Below are positions 7,371-16,693 of a stretch of DNA of 64,000 bases, piece after piece; within the stretch, counting starts at the first letter, position 1; every line of letters starts with the position of its first letter. This DNA comes from Actinomycetota bacterium (GTDB lineage: Bacteria; Actinomycetota; Thermoleophilia; Solirubrobacterales; 70-9), in NCBI GenBank assembly GCA_005885405.1, contig VAYN01000012.1, positions 106,169 through 170,168 of the forward strand. The letters are read 5' to 3'. The position numbers and the translations under genes were made by a program. The notes under the pieces were generated by a model. That model saw only the letters and a program-made list of their open reading frames with translations. It searched no databases and was not told the origin of the DNA.

Positions 7371-9942
7371 GAGGTCGAAGCTCGGGTTTCTCCTCGTTCA
7401 GGACCGCCCAGGCGAACTTCTCGTCGGTGACGAAGGTAGAAACAAGGTCGGCTTTCAGCGCCGCCCATGCGGCTCGGCGACGCACATCTCGGTAGTCCCC
7501 TCCGTTGGCCAAAACCACCTCGGCGCCGCTTTCCTTCAATTTCTGGACCTGTTTCATCGAGATCCCGAGATGGGTGTAGGAATCGTGCACGCGCTCGGCT
7601 ACGTCGGCGTCGGCGTCCTCGAGATAGAAGGTGCCGATCGCGCAGATGCACCTCGCGTAATCGTCAGCCAGGTCTTTCGGGAGGCCGGTTGCCAACGCCG
7701 CCGGTTTCTCCTTCGCGTCTTTCGGCCGCTCGAGCAGCGGCGACGCACTCAGCAGAAGCACGTCGAGCTTCTCCCAGTCATCGTTCGGGGCCGCTTCGCG
7801 CGGGTCTCCTTCTCCCTTGAGGGCGAAGGCGGGAGCCGGATGCGGAACGGCTTCGCCGCCGAGGATCTTCACCGCCCGGTCGACCAGGGAGTGGGACTCG
7901 ATCGAGCGCTGCTGTGCGCCCATTACGCCGACGGCGGGCACCACGCGCAGCTGTTCGGGGCCGAACTGGGGTAGGTGGTCTCCGTCCGGGGAAGGCCAGG
8001 ACCCCCCAGAGATGGCGAGGTCGCGGGGTTGGTGGAGCTTGTTCGCCGCCGGCTGTTCGTCGACGTAGCGGCGACGGCCGATCGCTCCCATCAGGCCCCC
8101 TCCGTCGCCGGCTTCTGGCAGCTCCCCGATCACATCTCCGATCGTTCCGCCCCAGGGGATCCCGAGCCGCACCGGTTCGCGGCCTTCGCGCTCGCGCGAG
8201 GCGGTCTCCAGGACGCCGAGCACGTGCATCGCCGCGGTCGCCGCGATCCGCGGCCAGGCATCCTTGACTTTCCGCCGCCCCTTCGCCTTGCGCTTGGGCT
8301 GCGGGTCGGGCTCGACGAGGACGAGCTCGACGTCGAAGACACGACGGTAAGCATCGGCCAGGGTCATGGCGCTGGCGCCACTGTCCGGGTTGGCGCAGAG
8401 CGCGAGGTTCTCGGCCCAGCGACCCGCGGAGCGCTCGTCGTAGAGGAGCAGGCAGTCGCTGTCGGCAAGCTGGGCGGCGCGGTCGAGCACCTGGATCTCC
8501 ATGTCCTGGTCACCCGGGGTCTCGGCATCCTCGAGGAAGAGGACCGTGTCGCATTCCTCGTCCAGGACCCTGCGGGCAAGCTGGATCACGCCTCCCTCGC
8601 GTCCGCGGGTCAGCTGGGTCACCCAGCCGTCGCTGCCCGGGCCGCTCGAGCGCCGCTGCTCCTTCCACTCCTCGGCCTTCTCCTCGATGCGCTGCTCGAC
8701 TTCCTCGCGGTCTTCTTCCTTGACGTCGTAGAGGATGTCGTTCGCGTACTCCTCGTCTTTGATCGAGCCGCCGTTGAGGAGGTGACCGGTGACCTGCGTC
8801 GACCAGCGCTCGGGGAAGTAATCGGTAAGCAGCTCGGCGTGTTGGTCGACGAGGTCCATGATCGCGCGCTTGTGACGGTCGTGAGCGGCAAGCGCGAGGA
8901 CGCCGGGGTCTTCCGCCAGATCACTGCCCTCACCGAACCCACCCGACGGCGGCGCGACCAGGAGCTCACGCGCCTCACCCCCGGCTTTGCCTTCGGAGGC
9001 CCGCCGCGCCCACTCGAGCCGGAACCACCGCGCCGCCCCCTGGTACGTAGTCGAGAAAGGGGTTTGGTTGAGGATGCACTGCCGCTTGATCGAGGCGGTT
9101 GCGGGATAGAGAGAGCTGTTGTCGTGTGGATCGACCAGGTACACGACGTGACAGGAAGATTCCGATTCCGCCGCCGCGACAACCGCCTCGGTCGCGTACA
9201 ACAGCCCGCCGTAGAAGCCGGAGGGCAGCGCCACGAAATCCTCATAGTCAGGCAAAAGGCCGGCTCGCCAGATCTCACGGTGAGAGCCTTCCAGCGAATA
9301 GATGAAGACCCCGGTCGCCCGCCAGTAGCGCTCGAACTCCCGCACCAGCTTCACCAGTCCGCTGGTCGGCCCGCGTCGCTTTGCGTTGGCGGCGATCAGG
9401 ATGAGGACGTCCTGCCCGGGCTTGGGTTCGCGTTCCGCCCGAGGCCATGATGCAGCTGCCCGTAGCGACCTCCGCGGGCGCTTGCGCCGACGCCGCGGCG
9501 GCGTGGCGGCGCGCTCGCCCAGCAGACGCCGGGCGAGCTCCTCGTAGATCTCGGCTTCCCAGTACGTCTTGACACTGGCGGTGCTGTCGCGTTCCTTGCC
9601 GGAGTCGGTCTTCCAGTTGATTCGGATGTGCTCTTGGCGCCTCTTAAGCAGCGTGCCTTCCCACTCCGGCTCCAGTTTCAACAGTGCGGTCCAAGCGAGC
9701 GCCAGGGAACGACCATGTTCCGGCGGGTGCTCCTTCTCCTCTTCCCTTACCTCCTCGGTGATACGTGTCAGCTCCTCACGGAGCCTCTCGACGTCGCTGC
9801 GCCCGCCGGACAAATCGAGCAGGCGGCGCAGTTCCGGCCACTCGGAGAAGTCGCCGAATTCGTTCGGCTCATCCCAACGCAGCCGCCACAGTTTGCGCAG
9901 CTCGGAACCGAGCTCGCTGATCGCCTCGCTTGACCCTCCCAC
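7363..9942 (-). CDS. fusion of two methylglyoxal-synthase-like domains with a SorC-type sugar-binding domain
   Basis: An 859-residue cytoplasmic protein of unusual architecture. Residues 1-145 are helical and resemble the helical N-termini of actinobacterial signalling NTPases. Residues about 175-310 look like a methylglyoxal-synthase-like (MGS) domain: LPSGFYGG, then DPHDNSSLYP and a KRQC helix. Residues about 345-515 are a second MGS-like domain: LALAAHDRHK opens it, then GREGGVIQLA and FLEDAETPGDQDM, matching the order of motifs in MgsA. Residues about 560-850 look like the SorC/DeoR-family sugar-phosphate-binding domain: LGIPWGGTIGDVI, VVPAVGVMG, CAIGTFY, VLANGGD and STFVTDEKFAW. No DNA-binding domain or catalytic partner is evident, so a role as a ligand-sensing or nucleotide/sugar-phosphate signalling protein is inferred. 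It is divergent from a membrane/vWA lipoprotein pair. A conventional metabolic MgsA is excluded by length and fusion. Confidence 0.8.
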   Translation of the reverse strand: MGGSSEAISELGSELRKLWRLRWDEPNEFGDFSEWPELRRLLDLSGGRSDVERLREELTRITEEVREEEKEHPPEHGRSLALAWTALLKLEPEWEGTLLKRRQEHIRINWKTDSGKERDSTASVKTYWEAEIYEELARRLLGERAATPPRRRRKRPRRSLRAAASWPRAEREPKPGQDVLILIAANAKRRGPTSGLVKLVREFERYWRATGVFIYSLEGSHREIWRAGLLPDYEDFVALPSGFYGGLLYATEAVVAAAESESSCHVVYLVDPHDNSSLYPATASIKRQCILNQTPFSTTYQGAARWFRLEWARRASEGKAGGEARELLVAPPSGGFGEGSDLAEDPGVLALAAHDRHKRAIMDLVDQHAELLTDYFPERWSTQVTGHLLNGGSIKDEEYANDILYDVKEEDREEVEQRIEEKAEEWKEQRRSSGPGSDGWVTQLTRGREGGVIQLARRVLDEECDTVLFLEDAETPGDQDMEIQVLDRAAQLADSDCLLLYDERSAGRWAENLALCANPDSGASAMTLADAYRRVFDVELVLVEPDPQPKRKAKGRRKVKDAWPRIAATAAMHVLGVLETASREREGREPVRLGIPWGGTIGDVIGELPEAGDGGGLMGAIGRRRYVDEQPAANKLHQPRDLAISGGSWPSPDGDHLPQFGPEQLRVVPAVGVMGAQQRSIESHSLVDRAVKILGGEAVPHPAPAFALKGEGDPREAAPNDDWEKLDVLLLSASPLLERPKDAKEKPAALATGLPKDLADDYARCICAIGTFYLEDADADVAERVHDSYTHLGISMKQVQKLKESGAEVVLANGGDYRDVRRRAAWAALKADLVSTFVTDEKFAWAVLNEEKPELRPLS

Positions 9943-10102
9943 CGCGATCAGTCTTTCAAATCACAAAAAACTTCTACATGTTCACTGCATATCGAGTGTT
10001 CGGACTTGACGGCCACCCCCCACTAGGTAGGAAGGAAGCATCTTCAAAAGGGTGGGTGGGAATCACCCACCGCCCGAGGTCCAACGGTAAGGGAGGGAAA
10101 CG

Positions 10103-11428
10103 ATGTCCGATCAAGTCAACCGAGAACACGAGAACGGGATCGACCACCTGCGAGTGGGACATGAGACGCCCGGGGAGCTTGCCCGCCTGATGGACGAGAG
10201 GGCGGCGAAGGACGGGCCCGCCGGAGTCAGCGACGAGCTGACGGTCGATGACGGCGCGCCGCCGACCGAGATGGCGAAACAGGCGGCGCAGGTCCGCTCC
10301 GGTGTCCTCAAGGAGGAGATGGCGAAGGAGCGGACTCCGCATGAGCGTAAGGTCGCGGAAGGCCCGAGCCGGGTGCGTCAGAAGCTGTCGGGGGTGGCGC
10401 TTCAGGCCGGCTCGGTCAAGGAGGCGCAGAAGCGTCTGCGCGAATGCCGCATCGACATCCCCTTCCTTGCCGAAGCGCGCGAGAAGATCGAAGGGCTGAT
10501 CGCGGATATCCCCTTCTACCGTCGCGGCCTGGTCTCGGTTTGGACGGTGATAGCCGCACTGGCGGCCGTTGCCCTTTTCGACGGCGCCGTCTCGAAAAGC
10601 GCGCTCGACCAGACCGCGCTGGACACGCCCTCGATATGGCTCACCGCGGCCGGGATCGCAACGATCTTTGCCGCCATCAATGAGGCCTTCGGGTTGCTAC
10701 TCGCCGTCATCGTGCGCCGTGCCGGGCGCCACCGCCTCTGGTTGATAGTTGGGGTGCTGACGGTGGGCCTGATCGGCCTCTTCGCATCGATTGCGATGCT
10801 GGGCTGGTTCCGCCACGAAGTGGCGATCTCGCAAAACCAGAGCCTCAGCGCGATCGCCGCGGGCCGCGACGCGGGGTTCGATTTCATCATCGACCCCCTC
10901 TTCTTGGCACCTCTGCAGGCGGCAGGATGCATCGCCGCGATGGCCGTCGTCGCCCTCTACACGCTGTCCTCGGACTGGCGGGCGTTGGACCGGCGTCTGC
11001 AGCGGGCCACGAAGGCGATCGAGAAGAACGATGCCGACATCCTCAGCATCGAACGCGAGATCGCCGACGCGCACACGGAGGCTCGCCTGGGCTACTCACA
11101 GGCCTTCGACGCCGAGGCCGACGCAGAAGGAGCGGCAGCGGAGATCGCCTCCAACAAGGAGCGGGAGGACGCTCTGGTTGAGGCCGAGGAGGCCTTCGGG
11201 GAGGAGATGGCCGCCCGCTACCGCAGCGAGCGTAATTCCCAGAAGCAGATCTACGACAACGGCAAGGTCCGCCGCGCCGCTCAGCCGACCGAGTTCGGGA
11301 GGATGAGCAGCCGCACTCCCGAGGCATGGGACGTCCGGATGGAGATCGACGAGCCGGAGAAGAACGGCAACGGCCACAAGGAGGAAGTGGACCCGGAGGA
11401 GCTGTTCTTCGATGTGAGGGGCTCCTGA
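10103..11428 (+). CDS. coiled-coil membrane protein with four membrane segments
   Basis: A 441-residue protein. The N-terminal 135 residues are polar and charged. Four hydrophobic segments follow (roughly 142-160, 178-205, 211-234 and 264-288), and then a strongly charged, Ala/Glu-rich helical region (about 290-385) predicted to be coiled coil. A good ribosome-binding site (AAGGGAGGG) precedes the ATG. The stop codon overlaps the start of the downstream lipoprotein gene as TGATG, so the two are translationally coupled and probably act together at the membrane. I do not recognise the family. The AT-rich 160-base gap upstream is shared with the divergent MGS/SorC fusion gene. Confidence 0.75.
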   Translation: MSDQVNREHENGIDHLRVGHETPGELARLMDERAAKDGPAGVSDELTVDDGAPPTEMAKQAAQVRSGVLKEEMAKERTPHERKVAEGPSRVRQKLSGVALQAGSVKEAQKRLRECRIDIPFLAEAREKIEGLIADIPFYRRGLVSVWTVIAALAAVALFDGAVSKSALDQTALDTPSIWLTAAGIATIFAAINEAFGLLLAVIVRRAGRHRLWLIVGVLTVGLIGLFASIAMLGWFRHEVAISQNQSLSAIAAGRDAGFDFIIDPLFLAPLQAAGCIAAMAVVALYTLSSDWRALDRRLQRATKAIEKNDADILSIEREIADAHTEARLGYSQAFDAEADAEGAAAEIASNKEREDALVEAEEAFGEEMAARYRSERNSQKQIYDNGKVRRAAQPTEFGRMSSRTPEAWDVRMEIDEPEKNGNGHKEEVDPEELFFDVRGS

Positions 11429-12192
11429 TGCGCACCCGCGTGGTTACCCCGGTCCTCCTCGCGCTCGTCGCCGTCGCTGCCCTGGCCTTGCTGGCCGGGT
11501 GCGGCGGCGACGAGGAGGCGGAAGCGGCGAAGGGGGGAGGCTCGGTCACGGTGGGCGCGACCGAGTCCCGCCCCCTGGACCTGCTTCTCGCCGACTGCTC
11601 GCACAGCTTCCGCCACCAAAGCTTGCAGATGGTGCCGGAGATGATCAGGGTGGCACTCGACAGCGCCGATCAGCAGCGCGAGCTCTGGGCGGCCTGCTTC
11701 GCCGGCTCGCCTCTGCGGGACCTGGTCTGGAAGCCGACGATCGACTTCGGCGACCTCACCGGTCCCCTGGCCCGCAACCCCAGCCTGGCCGAGCGCTTCA
11801 ACACGGCCAGGGCGCTCGGCCTGAAGGGCGAATTCGAACAGATCATCCGCGACACGCCCCGTGGCACGCCCGGTTCGGGCCAACTCGAGGTGCTGGAGCT
11901 GGCCGGCCAGACGCAGGGGGTCGGCCGCGTCTTCCTCTTCACCGACGCACGCATCTTCGAGCCCGAAGGCGTCCCCCTGGGCAACGCAAGCCGGGCCGGA
12001 GTCAAACAAGTGGTCGATCACTGGGCCCCCCGAATGCGCGGCCTAGCCGGAACGGAGCTCGTCTTCGTCGGCGGCGGCCTAGGAGCAGCATCGTCCCCAG
12101 GCGCCCGCAACGCCCGAGCCCTATTCCGCCAACTCGCAGAGCAAGTCGAAGCCTCATTCACCTGGGGCCGCACCCTCCCGCCCGACTTCTGA
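11428..12192 (+). CDS. vWA-like lipoprotein
   Basis: A 254-residue lipoprotein. Residues 1-25 form a lipoprotein signal with lipobox LLAGC (Cys25), followed by a short acidic/Gly linker. The rest resembles a von Willebrand factor A domain: LLLADCSHSF carries a DxSxS metal-site motif (Asp56, Ser58, Ser60) and VFLFTDARIF supplies the distal Thr-Asp (172-173). The ATG at 11428 is one base before the end of the upstream stop codon, which marks an operon with the coiled-coil membrane protein. Such domains mediate metal-dependent protein contacts on the outer face of the membrane. The partner is unknown; the upstream membrane protein is the best guess. Confidence 0.75.
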   Translation: MRTRVVTPVLLALVAVAALALLAGCGGDEEAEAAKGGGSVTVGATESRPLDLLLADCSHSFRHQSLQMVPEMIRVALDSADQQRELWAACFAGSPLRDLVWKPTIDFGDLTGPLARNPSLAERFNTARALGLKGEFEQIIRDTPRGTPGSGQLEVLELAGQTQGVGRVFLFTDARIFEPEGVPLGNASRAGVKQVVDHWAPRMRGLAGTELVFVGGGLGAASSPGARNARALFRQLAEQVEASFTWGRTLPPDF

Positions 12193-12252
12193 GGTGGGTT
12201 GATGTAGTCCTGGAAAGACTGGCGGGCGGTCCCCACATGCGGGGTTCTGTTG

Positions 12253-12296
12253 GATGGAGCTAGGGGCGTTCGAACCGCCGACCTCCTGGGTGCGAT
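12253..12296 (-). repeat. att-like copy 1: 3' half of tRNA-Ala(CGC)
   Basis: 44 bases matching the 3' half of the intact tRNA-Ala(CGC) (54167-54210) except for three changes in the T-stem, which break its pairing. No 5' half follows, so this is not a tRNA gene. It marks the left edge of the stacked accessory region and its divergence suggests it is the oldest junction. The preceding bases (CACATGCGGGG) also resemble those before the other copies. Confidence 0.85.
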
Positions 12297-12402
12297 GCAA
12301 GGAGGGCAGGGAGCCGGAAGTTGTCAGAACATGCTTGTTTGCAGCGCTTTTCTGATGCTCTAGAGAAGGCTGCAGAGAGTGAAATATGCAGGGATTTGAA
12401 CC

Positions 12403-12443
12403 GATATGCGGAGAGTCAGGCACTTCTGGCGAAAAGTGCCTGA
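12403..12443. repeat. island A left-end site and hairpin
   Basis: GATATGCGG at 12403-12411 matches the site found inside islands B and C. It is followed by a perfect 10-bp inverted repeat, TCAGGCACTT (12416-12425) and AAGTGCCTGA (12434-12443). The same stem core recurs near the other island junctions. The remainder of 12193-12497 contains only the att copy and no gene. Confidence 0.65.
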
Positions 12444-12497
12444 AATTCGGAGGAGCGGTTGGAGTGACGCGCCGCCCGCTCGCTTAGTCTCCGATCC

Positions 12498-14147
12498 ATG
12501 GCGGTTAGCCCCTCAGCAATCCAGGCTCCGGAGCATGTCCAGGAACATGGCGAGGTCTTCACCCGGCGATGGGTGGTGGACTTGATCCTTGATCTTGTCG
12601 GCTATTCCGCTGATCGCGATCTGGTTGGGATGAGAGCGATTGAGCCAGCTTGTGGGTCGGGCGCTTTTCTTGTGGCGATGATCGAGCGCTTGATGGACTC
12701 GTCCCGCCGTCATGGCCGAGATCTTCGGGAAGCCTATGGGGCACTAGCTGCCATAGATCTGGTGCCTAGAAACGTAGGCCTGAGCCAAGCTATGGCGCGC
12801 GAGACACTGCACTCAGCCGGGGTTCGGCGAAACGTCGCCCAAGAGCTTGCTGATGCATGGATTAGGCAAGGAGATTTTCTGCTTGAGCCTCCGACCGAGC
12901 ACTCCACCGACTTTGTGGTCGGGAACCCCCCTTACGTGCGGTTGGAGGCCGTGCCGCGCGACCGGTCTGAGGCTTATCGGATGGCCTGCCAAACGATGGG
13001 AGGTCGGGCCGATGTCTACATAGGGTTTTATGAGCACGGCTTACGAGCTCTGCGCGACGGAGGAGTCCTCGGCTTTATCTGCGCCGATCGCTGGATGCGC
13101 AACGGCTACGGCGCTCGTCTCCGAGCGATGGTCTCCGGAGGATGGGCAGTAGAGACGGTGATTTCGATGACCGGAGTGGACGCCTTTGAGGACGAGGTCG
13201 ATGCTTATCCAGCAATCACGACCTTCCGGCGGGAGCCACAAGCAAACGGGCCGCTAGTAGTTGAGGCATCCCCGAGCTTCGGTCCTTCCGAGGCGTCGGA
13301 AGTTGGAGCCCTTGCTGCCAAATCCACCGCAGACCATGTCCATAAGCCTGCTTTTCGTGGGGCCCGACTGGGAACCTGGTTCAGTGGATCCGCTGGCTGG
13401 CCTCACGGCTCGCCCGATCGACTTGCGCTTATCGCTGATCTCGAGGCGAGGTATCCATCGTTGGAAGATGAGACCACTGGTACGAAGGTCGGCATCGGTG
13501 TTGCGACGGGAGCAGACCGCGTATTCATCACGGAAAATCCAGAACTAGTCGAGCCAGAGCGGCTGTTGCCACTCGCACTGCCACGCGACATCGCCTCCGG
13601 CGAGGTCCAGTGGTCCGGCAAGTACCTGGTCAACCCTTGGAACGCAGATGGCTTGGTGGCTCTCGAGGAGTGGCCGCGACTTTCTGAATACCTCTCACAA
13701 CATCGGGAGCTTCTCGCGAAGCGGCACACGGCCAAGAGCGGCCGATGGCACAAGACGATTGATCGAGTGATCGAGGGTTTAGTCGACTGCGAGAAGCTCT
13801 ACCTGCCCGACTTCAAAGAGGCGATTTTTCCTGTCCGCGATTCCGGAAGGACCTACCCGCACCACAACCTTTATTGGGTGACTTCAGATAAGTGGGATCT
13901 ACGTGTCTTAGGGGGATTGCTTCTCAGCGATGTCGCGGGTCTTTTCATCGAGGCATACTCTGTCCGAATGCGGGGAGGGTATTTGCGCTTCCAAGCGCAG
14001 TACCTACGTCGAATTAGGGTCCCTGATATCGACGCGATAGAGGCGGAGACGGCTACTGCCTTGGTCTATGCTTTTGATCGGCGCGATAGGCAGGAGGCAA
14101 CCCGCTTGGCACTTCCGCTCTACGGGCTCGAAAGTCTTCCGGACTAA
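12498..14147 (+). CDS. type II N6-adenine DNA methyltransferase
   Basis: A 549-residue modification enzyme of the gamma-type N6-adenine class. AdoMet-binding motif I is EPACGSGAF (residues 49-57) and catalytic motif IV is NPPY (143-146). The C-terminal half would be the target-recognition domain. It transfers a methyl group to adenine within the recognition sequence and protects host DNA from the endonuclease encoded immediately downstream. The stop overlaps the endonuclease start by one base (TAATG), so the pair is translationally coupled. Because the partner resembles PaeR7I/XhoI, the expected target is CTCGAG; that is inferred from the partner only. No clear ribosome-binding site is seen before the ATG. 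Confidence 0.9.
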   Translation: MAVSPSAIQAPEHVQEHGEVFTRRWVVDLILDLVGYSADRDLVGMRAIEPACGSGAFLVAMIERLMDSSRRHGRDLREAYGALAAIDLVPRNVGLSQAMARETLHSAGVRRNVAQELADAWIRQGDFLLEPPTEHSTDFVVGNPPYVRLEAVPRDRSEAYRMACQTMGGRADVYIGFYEHGLRALRDGGVLGFICADRWMRNGYGARLRAMVSGGWAVETVISMTGVDAFEDEVDAYPAITTFRREPQANGPLVVEASPSFGPSEASEVGALAAKSTADHVHKPAFRGARLGTWFSGSAGWPHGSPDRLALIADLEARYPSLEDETTGTKVGIGVATGADRVFITENPELVEPERLLPLALPRDIASGEVQWSGKYLVNPWNADGLVALEEWPRLSEYLSQHRELLAKRHTAKSGRWHKTIDRVIEGLVDCEKLYLPDFKEAIFPVRDSGRTYPHHNLYWVTSDKWDLRVLGGLLLSDVAGLFIEAYSVRMRGGYLRFQAQYLRRIRVPDIDAIEAETATALVYAFDRRDRQEATRLALPLYGLESLPD

Positions 14148-14863
14148 TGGCGCCCACCCGAGGGGATCTTGAGCTCGCTGTGGCTGCGTATTGGCAGTCG
14201 AAGGACAAGCAGCTTGCGGCGGCCGAAGCACTTAACTCAACTGCGGAGGGATCGGCAAAATCCGTCCGAGCTGGCACTCACTTTGCTCCGATGGTCGCTC
14301 TGATCTCTCGATTCTTCACTGATGCTGGCTATCCAGAAGAGTCGATCGGGGTGACGACGAAAGGCGTAACCCTCCCTAGCCACTTTCGGCCTACTAAGAG
14401 GTGGGATCTCGTCGTAGTCCACAAGGAGGTGCTTGTGGCCGCGATAGAGATGAAGGGTCTTGGTAGTTCTGCCGGCAAAAACTACAATAATCGCGTCGAG
14501 GAGGCACTCGGTAGCTCAATCGATCTTTCGCGCGCGCATCGCGAAGAACTCGTGGGTCCCGAGAAGCCGTGGACGGGCTATCTGTACCTGATGAGTGACG
14601 ATGAGGACTCAAGGCGCCCTCGGTATCCGCAGAATGGTCCGTTTCCAATTGAGGAGTACTGGCGAGGCCGCTCGTACCAGGAACGATTTGCGATCACCGG
14701 TAGGCGCTTGCTAGACGAAAATTTCTATGACGCCGTTTGCTACCTGGTCTCCTCAGCCGCAGACCCCGGACCGCGTGAGCCAGTCTCTCAGCTTGACTGG
14801 CAGCACTTCTGTGCCGCGATCAAGGCGCGCATAGGATTCCTAGCGAGCCTGGGCCTTCCCTGA
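14147..14863 (+). CDS. PaeR7I/XhoI-like type II restriction endonuclease
   Basis: A 238-residue endonuclease. The PD-(D/E)XK core is visible as RWDLVVVHK (Asp87) followed by VAAIEMKG (Glu101, Lys103), and the following NNRVEEALGSS and YLYLMSDDED segments fit the PaeR7I family, whose members cut CTCGAG. Length matches the family (about 240 residues). It is coupled to the upstream methyltransferase by a one-base overlap and sits in a small mobile cassette, the usual setting for a selfish or defensive type II system. CTCGAG specificity rests on family resemblance. Confidence 0.85.
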   Translation: MAPTRGDLELAVAAYWQSKDKQLAAAEALNSTAEGSAKSVRAGTHFAPMVALISRFFTDAGYPEESIGVTTKGVTLPSHFRPTKRWDLVVVHKEVLVAAIEMKGLGSSAGKNYNNRVEEALGSSIDLSRAHREELVGPEKPWTGYLYLMSDDEDSRRPRYPQNGPFPIEEYWRGRSYQERFAITGRRLLDENFYDAVCYLVSSAADPGPREPVSQLDWQHFCAAIKARIGFLASLGLP

Positions 14864-14918
14864 GCGCGCATGCCTGGCAGTTGTCTGGTTGAGGACGGCT
14901 GAAAAGCAATCGACGGAA

Positions 14919-16598
14919 CTACGGTTCGACGTTAAAAAGGAAGGCGCTCGCGCCAGGACGTTTGAGGATGCGCCGAATATCTCGGTCAACTGCGTGCTCG
15001 ACTTCTCGCACACCGTTCCGGTTCTTAAAGGTTATCTTCGGATCAAAGTCGTCACCCTTTTCCTGCTCCTCCTCCTGGATGAAGAAATTGACTGACTGAA
15101 CAATCTCATCGAGCAAATCGCGTAGGGCCGCCCGTACCTCAGTGGTTTTACTCGGTAGCCATTGCTGCGGATCTTCGAGCAAGGTTTCCCCTTGAGTGGT
15201 TCTTTCAAGCTGAACAGCGAGTAAGTAAGCAAGGGTGAATCGAACCGATGCAAAGCTCGACTTAAGGTCTGACCGGAGGTTCGCCCGGGCTTCTTTCAGG
15301 ACGTCCGATACTTGCTTGAGGAAGTAGAGCCTTGCGCCATCGACATTGCGATTGAATATGCGGCGATAGTCGGTGTCGAAAAGGTGGACCTTCCTGACCG
15401 CGTTAAAGGGCTCGCGCAGGTAGACCGCCATCAGTAGCTGTGCGGCCTCCTGATTCGTCAAGACTTGACTTGCTTGGAGCTTCTCGCCCTCGCGAATTTC
15501 ATATGCGAAGGTTTCTCCGTACCTTTCAGCGACTTCGGCTTGGAGCGCGCGCTGAATATTGTCGGTGGATCTTTGGTCGCGAATATCTACTGGATTTTGG
15601 TTGTTTGACCTGAACGTAATCTTCTCAGTAAGGCGGGTATTTGGTTCCACTTGAACCACCTTCACCAGCACGTTGAGGTCACGCAGGTCGGCTGCTCTGC
15701 TTTCGGAAAAGGTGAGCAGTGATTGACAGCCGTTAACGACGGTTATGCCGTCTAAGGAGAGGGTCTTTCCTCGGGTGCGCAGGCCATAGGTGAGAAGGGT
15801 CAACCCATTGTGATAAGCAGGAAAAAGAACGTGGTCAGCACGATCTTTGATCGTTTCGGCGAGATCCCTATTGACGCGAGTGCGGCCCTTGCTTAGGCGG
15901 ACGTTAGGATCAAAGAGACTCAGGTCCGAGATTCCAGGCAACGCAGCTATCTCAGCTGCGGGGACGATCGCTACAGCGAGCTCAGAGCTTCCCATGCGCA
16001 TAGTGGTCGGAGCCGAACACGCGTGGAGTTTGACGGAGTCCTTGCGCAACTCCGGAGCTCGCGTGCGAGAAGCTATTGGCCCAAGGCGAGGCTGGTCCCA
16101 TATCTCCAGCTCAGGTGCAGCCGTCGTGATCGACGCAACGTAGCCCTTTCCGGCGGGGTCAAGCGTCCCATTCGTGACAAAGATGAGTCGCGTTACCGTC
16201 GCTCCATTCGCAACGCGTTCGCGTAGGTCGAGCCGCCGAATCAGGTTCGCCAGTTCCGCGTTTGGGTTGGACGCGAGAAGGCCATCGATCGTCTGTTGTG
16301 ATTCGAAATAGGGAGCTGCACCGACCAGGTTCCGCAACTCCTTGTCTCCCTGCCCTGCGTCATGCTTGCTTCGATGCTTGCTTTGAAAGATCGCTATCTC
16401 ATTGAGGTCGTCGTCTACGACAATGCCGTCGATCCCCTTATCTCCGGTGCCATCGCAAATCGCGTCATCGACCTCCGGAAGGTCTTGCCGCCAGACTGCA
16501 TTTAGGAACCAAGCTAAGAGGGCCGCGGTGGGTTGCCGATTGCCAACAAGGTGAGGCTCTATCTCACTCTCGATTTGGTCGTAGAGAGCTTTCGCCAT
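14919..16598 (-). CDS. AIPR-family (abortive infection phage resistance) protein
   Basis: A 559-residue protein. The N-terminus has an Mrr-like restriction fold: GIDG (residues 55-58) followed by IAIFQSKH with Gln72 and Lys74 in the catalytic-type positions. The centre carries the AIPR hallmark TVVNGCQS (about 286-293) with SNNQNPVDIRD downstream. AIPR proteins are linked to abortive phage resistance and are often found next to restriction systems, as here. It faces the restriction-modification pair and ends 55 bases from the endonuclease stop. It is the last gene of island A. The C-terminal acidic region (EEEEQEKGDD) is near the end. Confidence 0.85.
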   Translation of the reverse strand: MAKALYDQIESEIEPHLVGNRQPTAALLAWFLNAVWRQDLPEVDDAICDGTGDKGIDGIVVDDDLNEIAIFQSKHRSKHDAGQGDKELRNLVGAAPYFESQQTIDGLLASNPNAELANLIRRLDLRERVANGATVTRLIFVTNGTLDPAGKGYVASITTAAPELEIWDQPRLGPIASRTRAPELRKDSVKLHACSAPTTMRMGSSELAVAIVPAAEIAALPGISDLSLFDPNVRLSKGRTRVNRDLAETIKDRADHVLFPAYHNGLTLLTYGLRTRGKTLSLDGITVVNGCQSLLTFSESRAADLRDLNVLVKVVQVEPNTRLTEKITFRSNNQNPVDIRDQRSTDNIQRALQAEVAERYGETFAYEIREGEKLQASQVLTNQEAAQLLMAVYLREPFNAVRKVHLFDTDYRRIFNRNVDGARLYFLKQVSDVLKEARANLRSDLKSSFASVRFTLAYLLAVQLERTTQGETLLEDPQQWLPSKTTEVRAALRDLLDEIVQSVNFFIQEEEQEKGDDFDPKITFKNRNGVREVEHAVDRDIRRILKRPGASAFLFNVEP

Positions 16599-16693
16599 TC
16601 AGCAACCCTATGGGAGAAGCGTCTTCCTGTCGATTACGGAAATCAAAGGGATCGGCGGGGCTGCCAGGCAGCCGGCAACTGGAAAGCACCGCG

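Noticed and set aside
6032..7651. 539-codon minus-strand frame antisense to the LuxR regulator
   Set aside because: Ser/Arg-rich shadow; the plus strand has Walker and HTH motifs.
7975..9450. 491-codon plus-strand frame antisense to the MGS/SorC gene
   Set aside because: Composition is typical of antisense of a GC-rich gene, and the minus strand carries recognisable domains.
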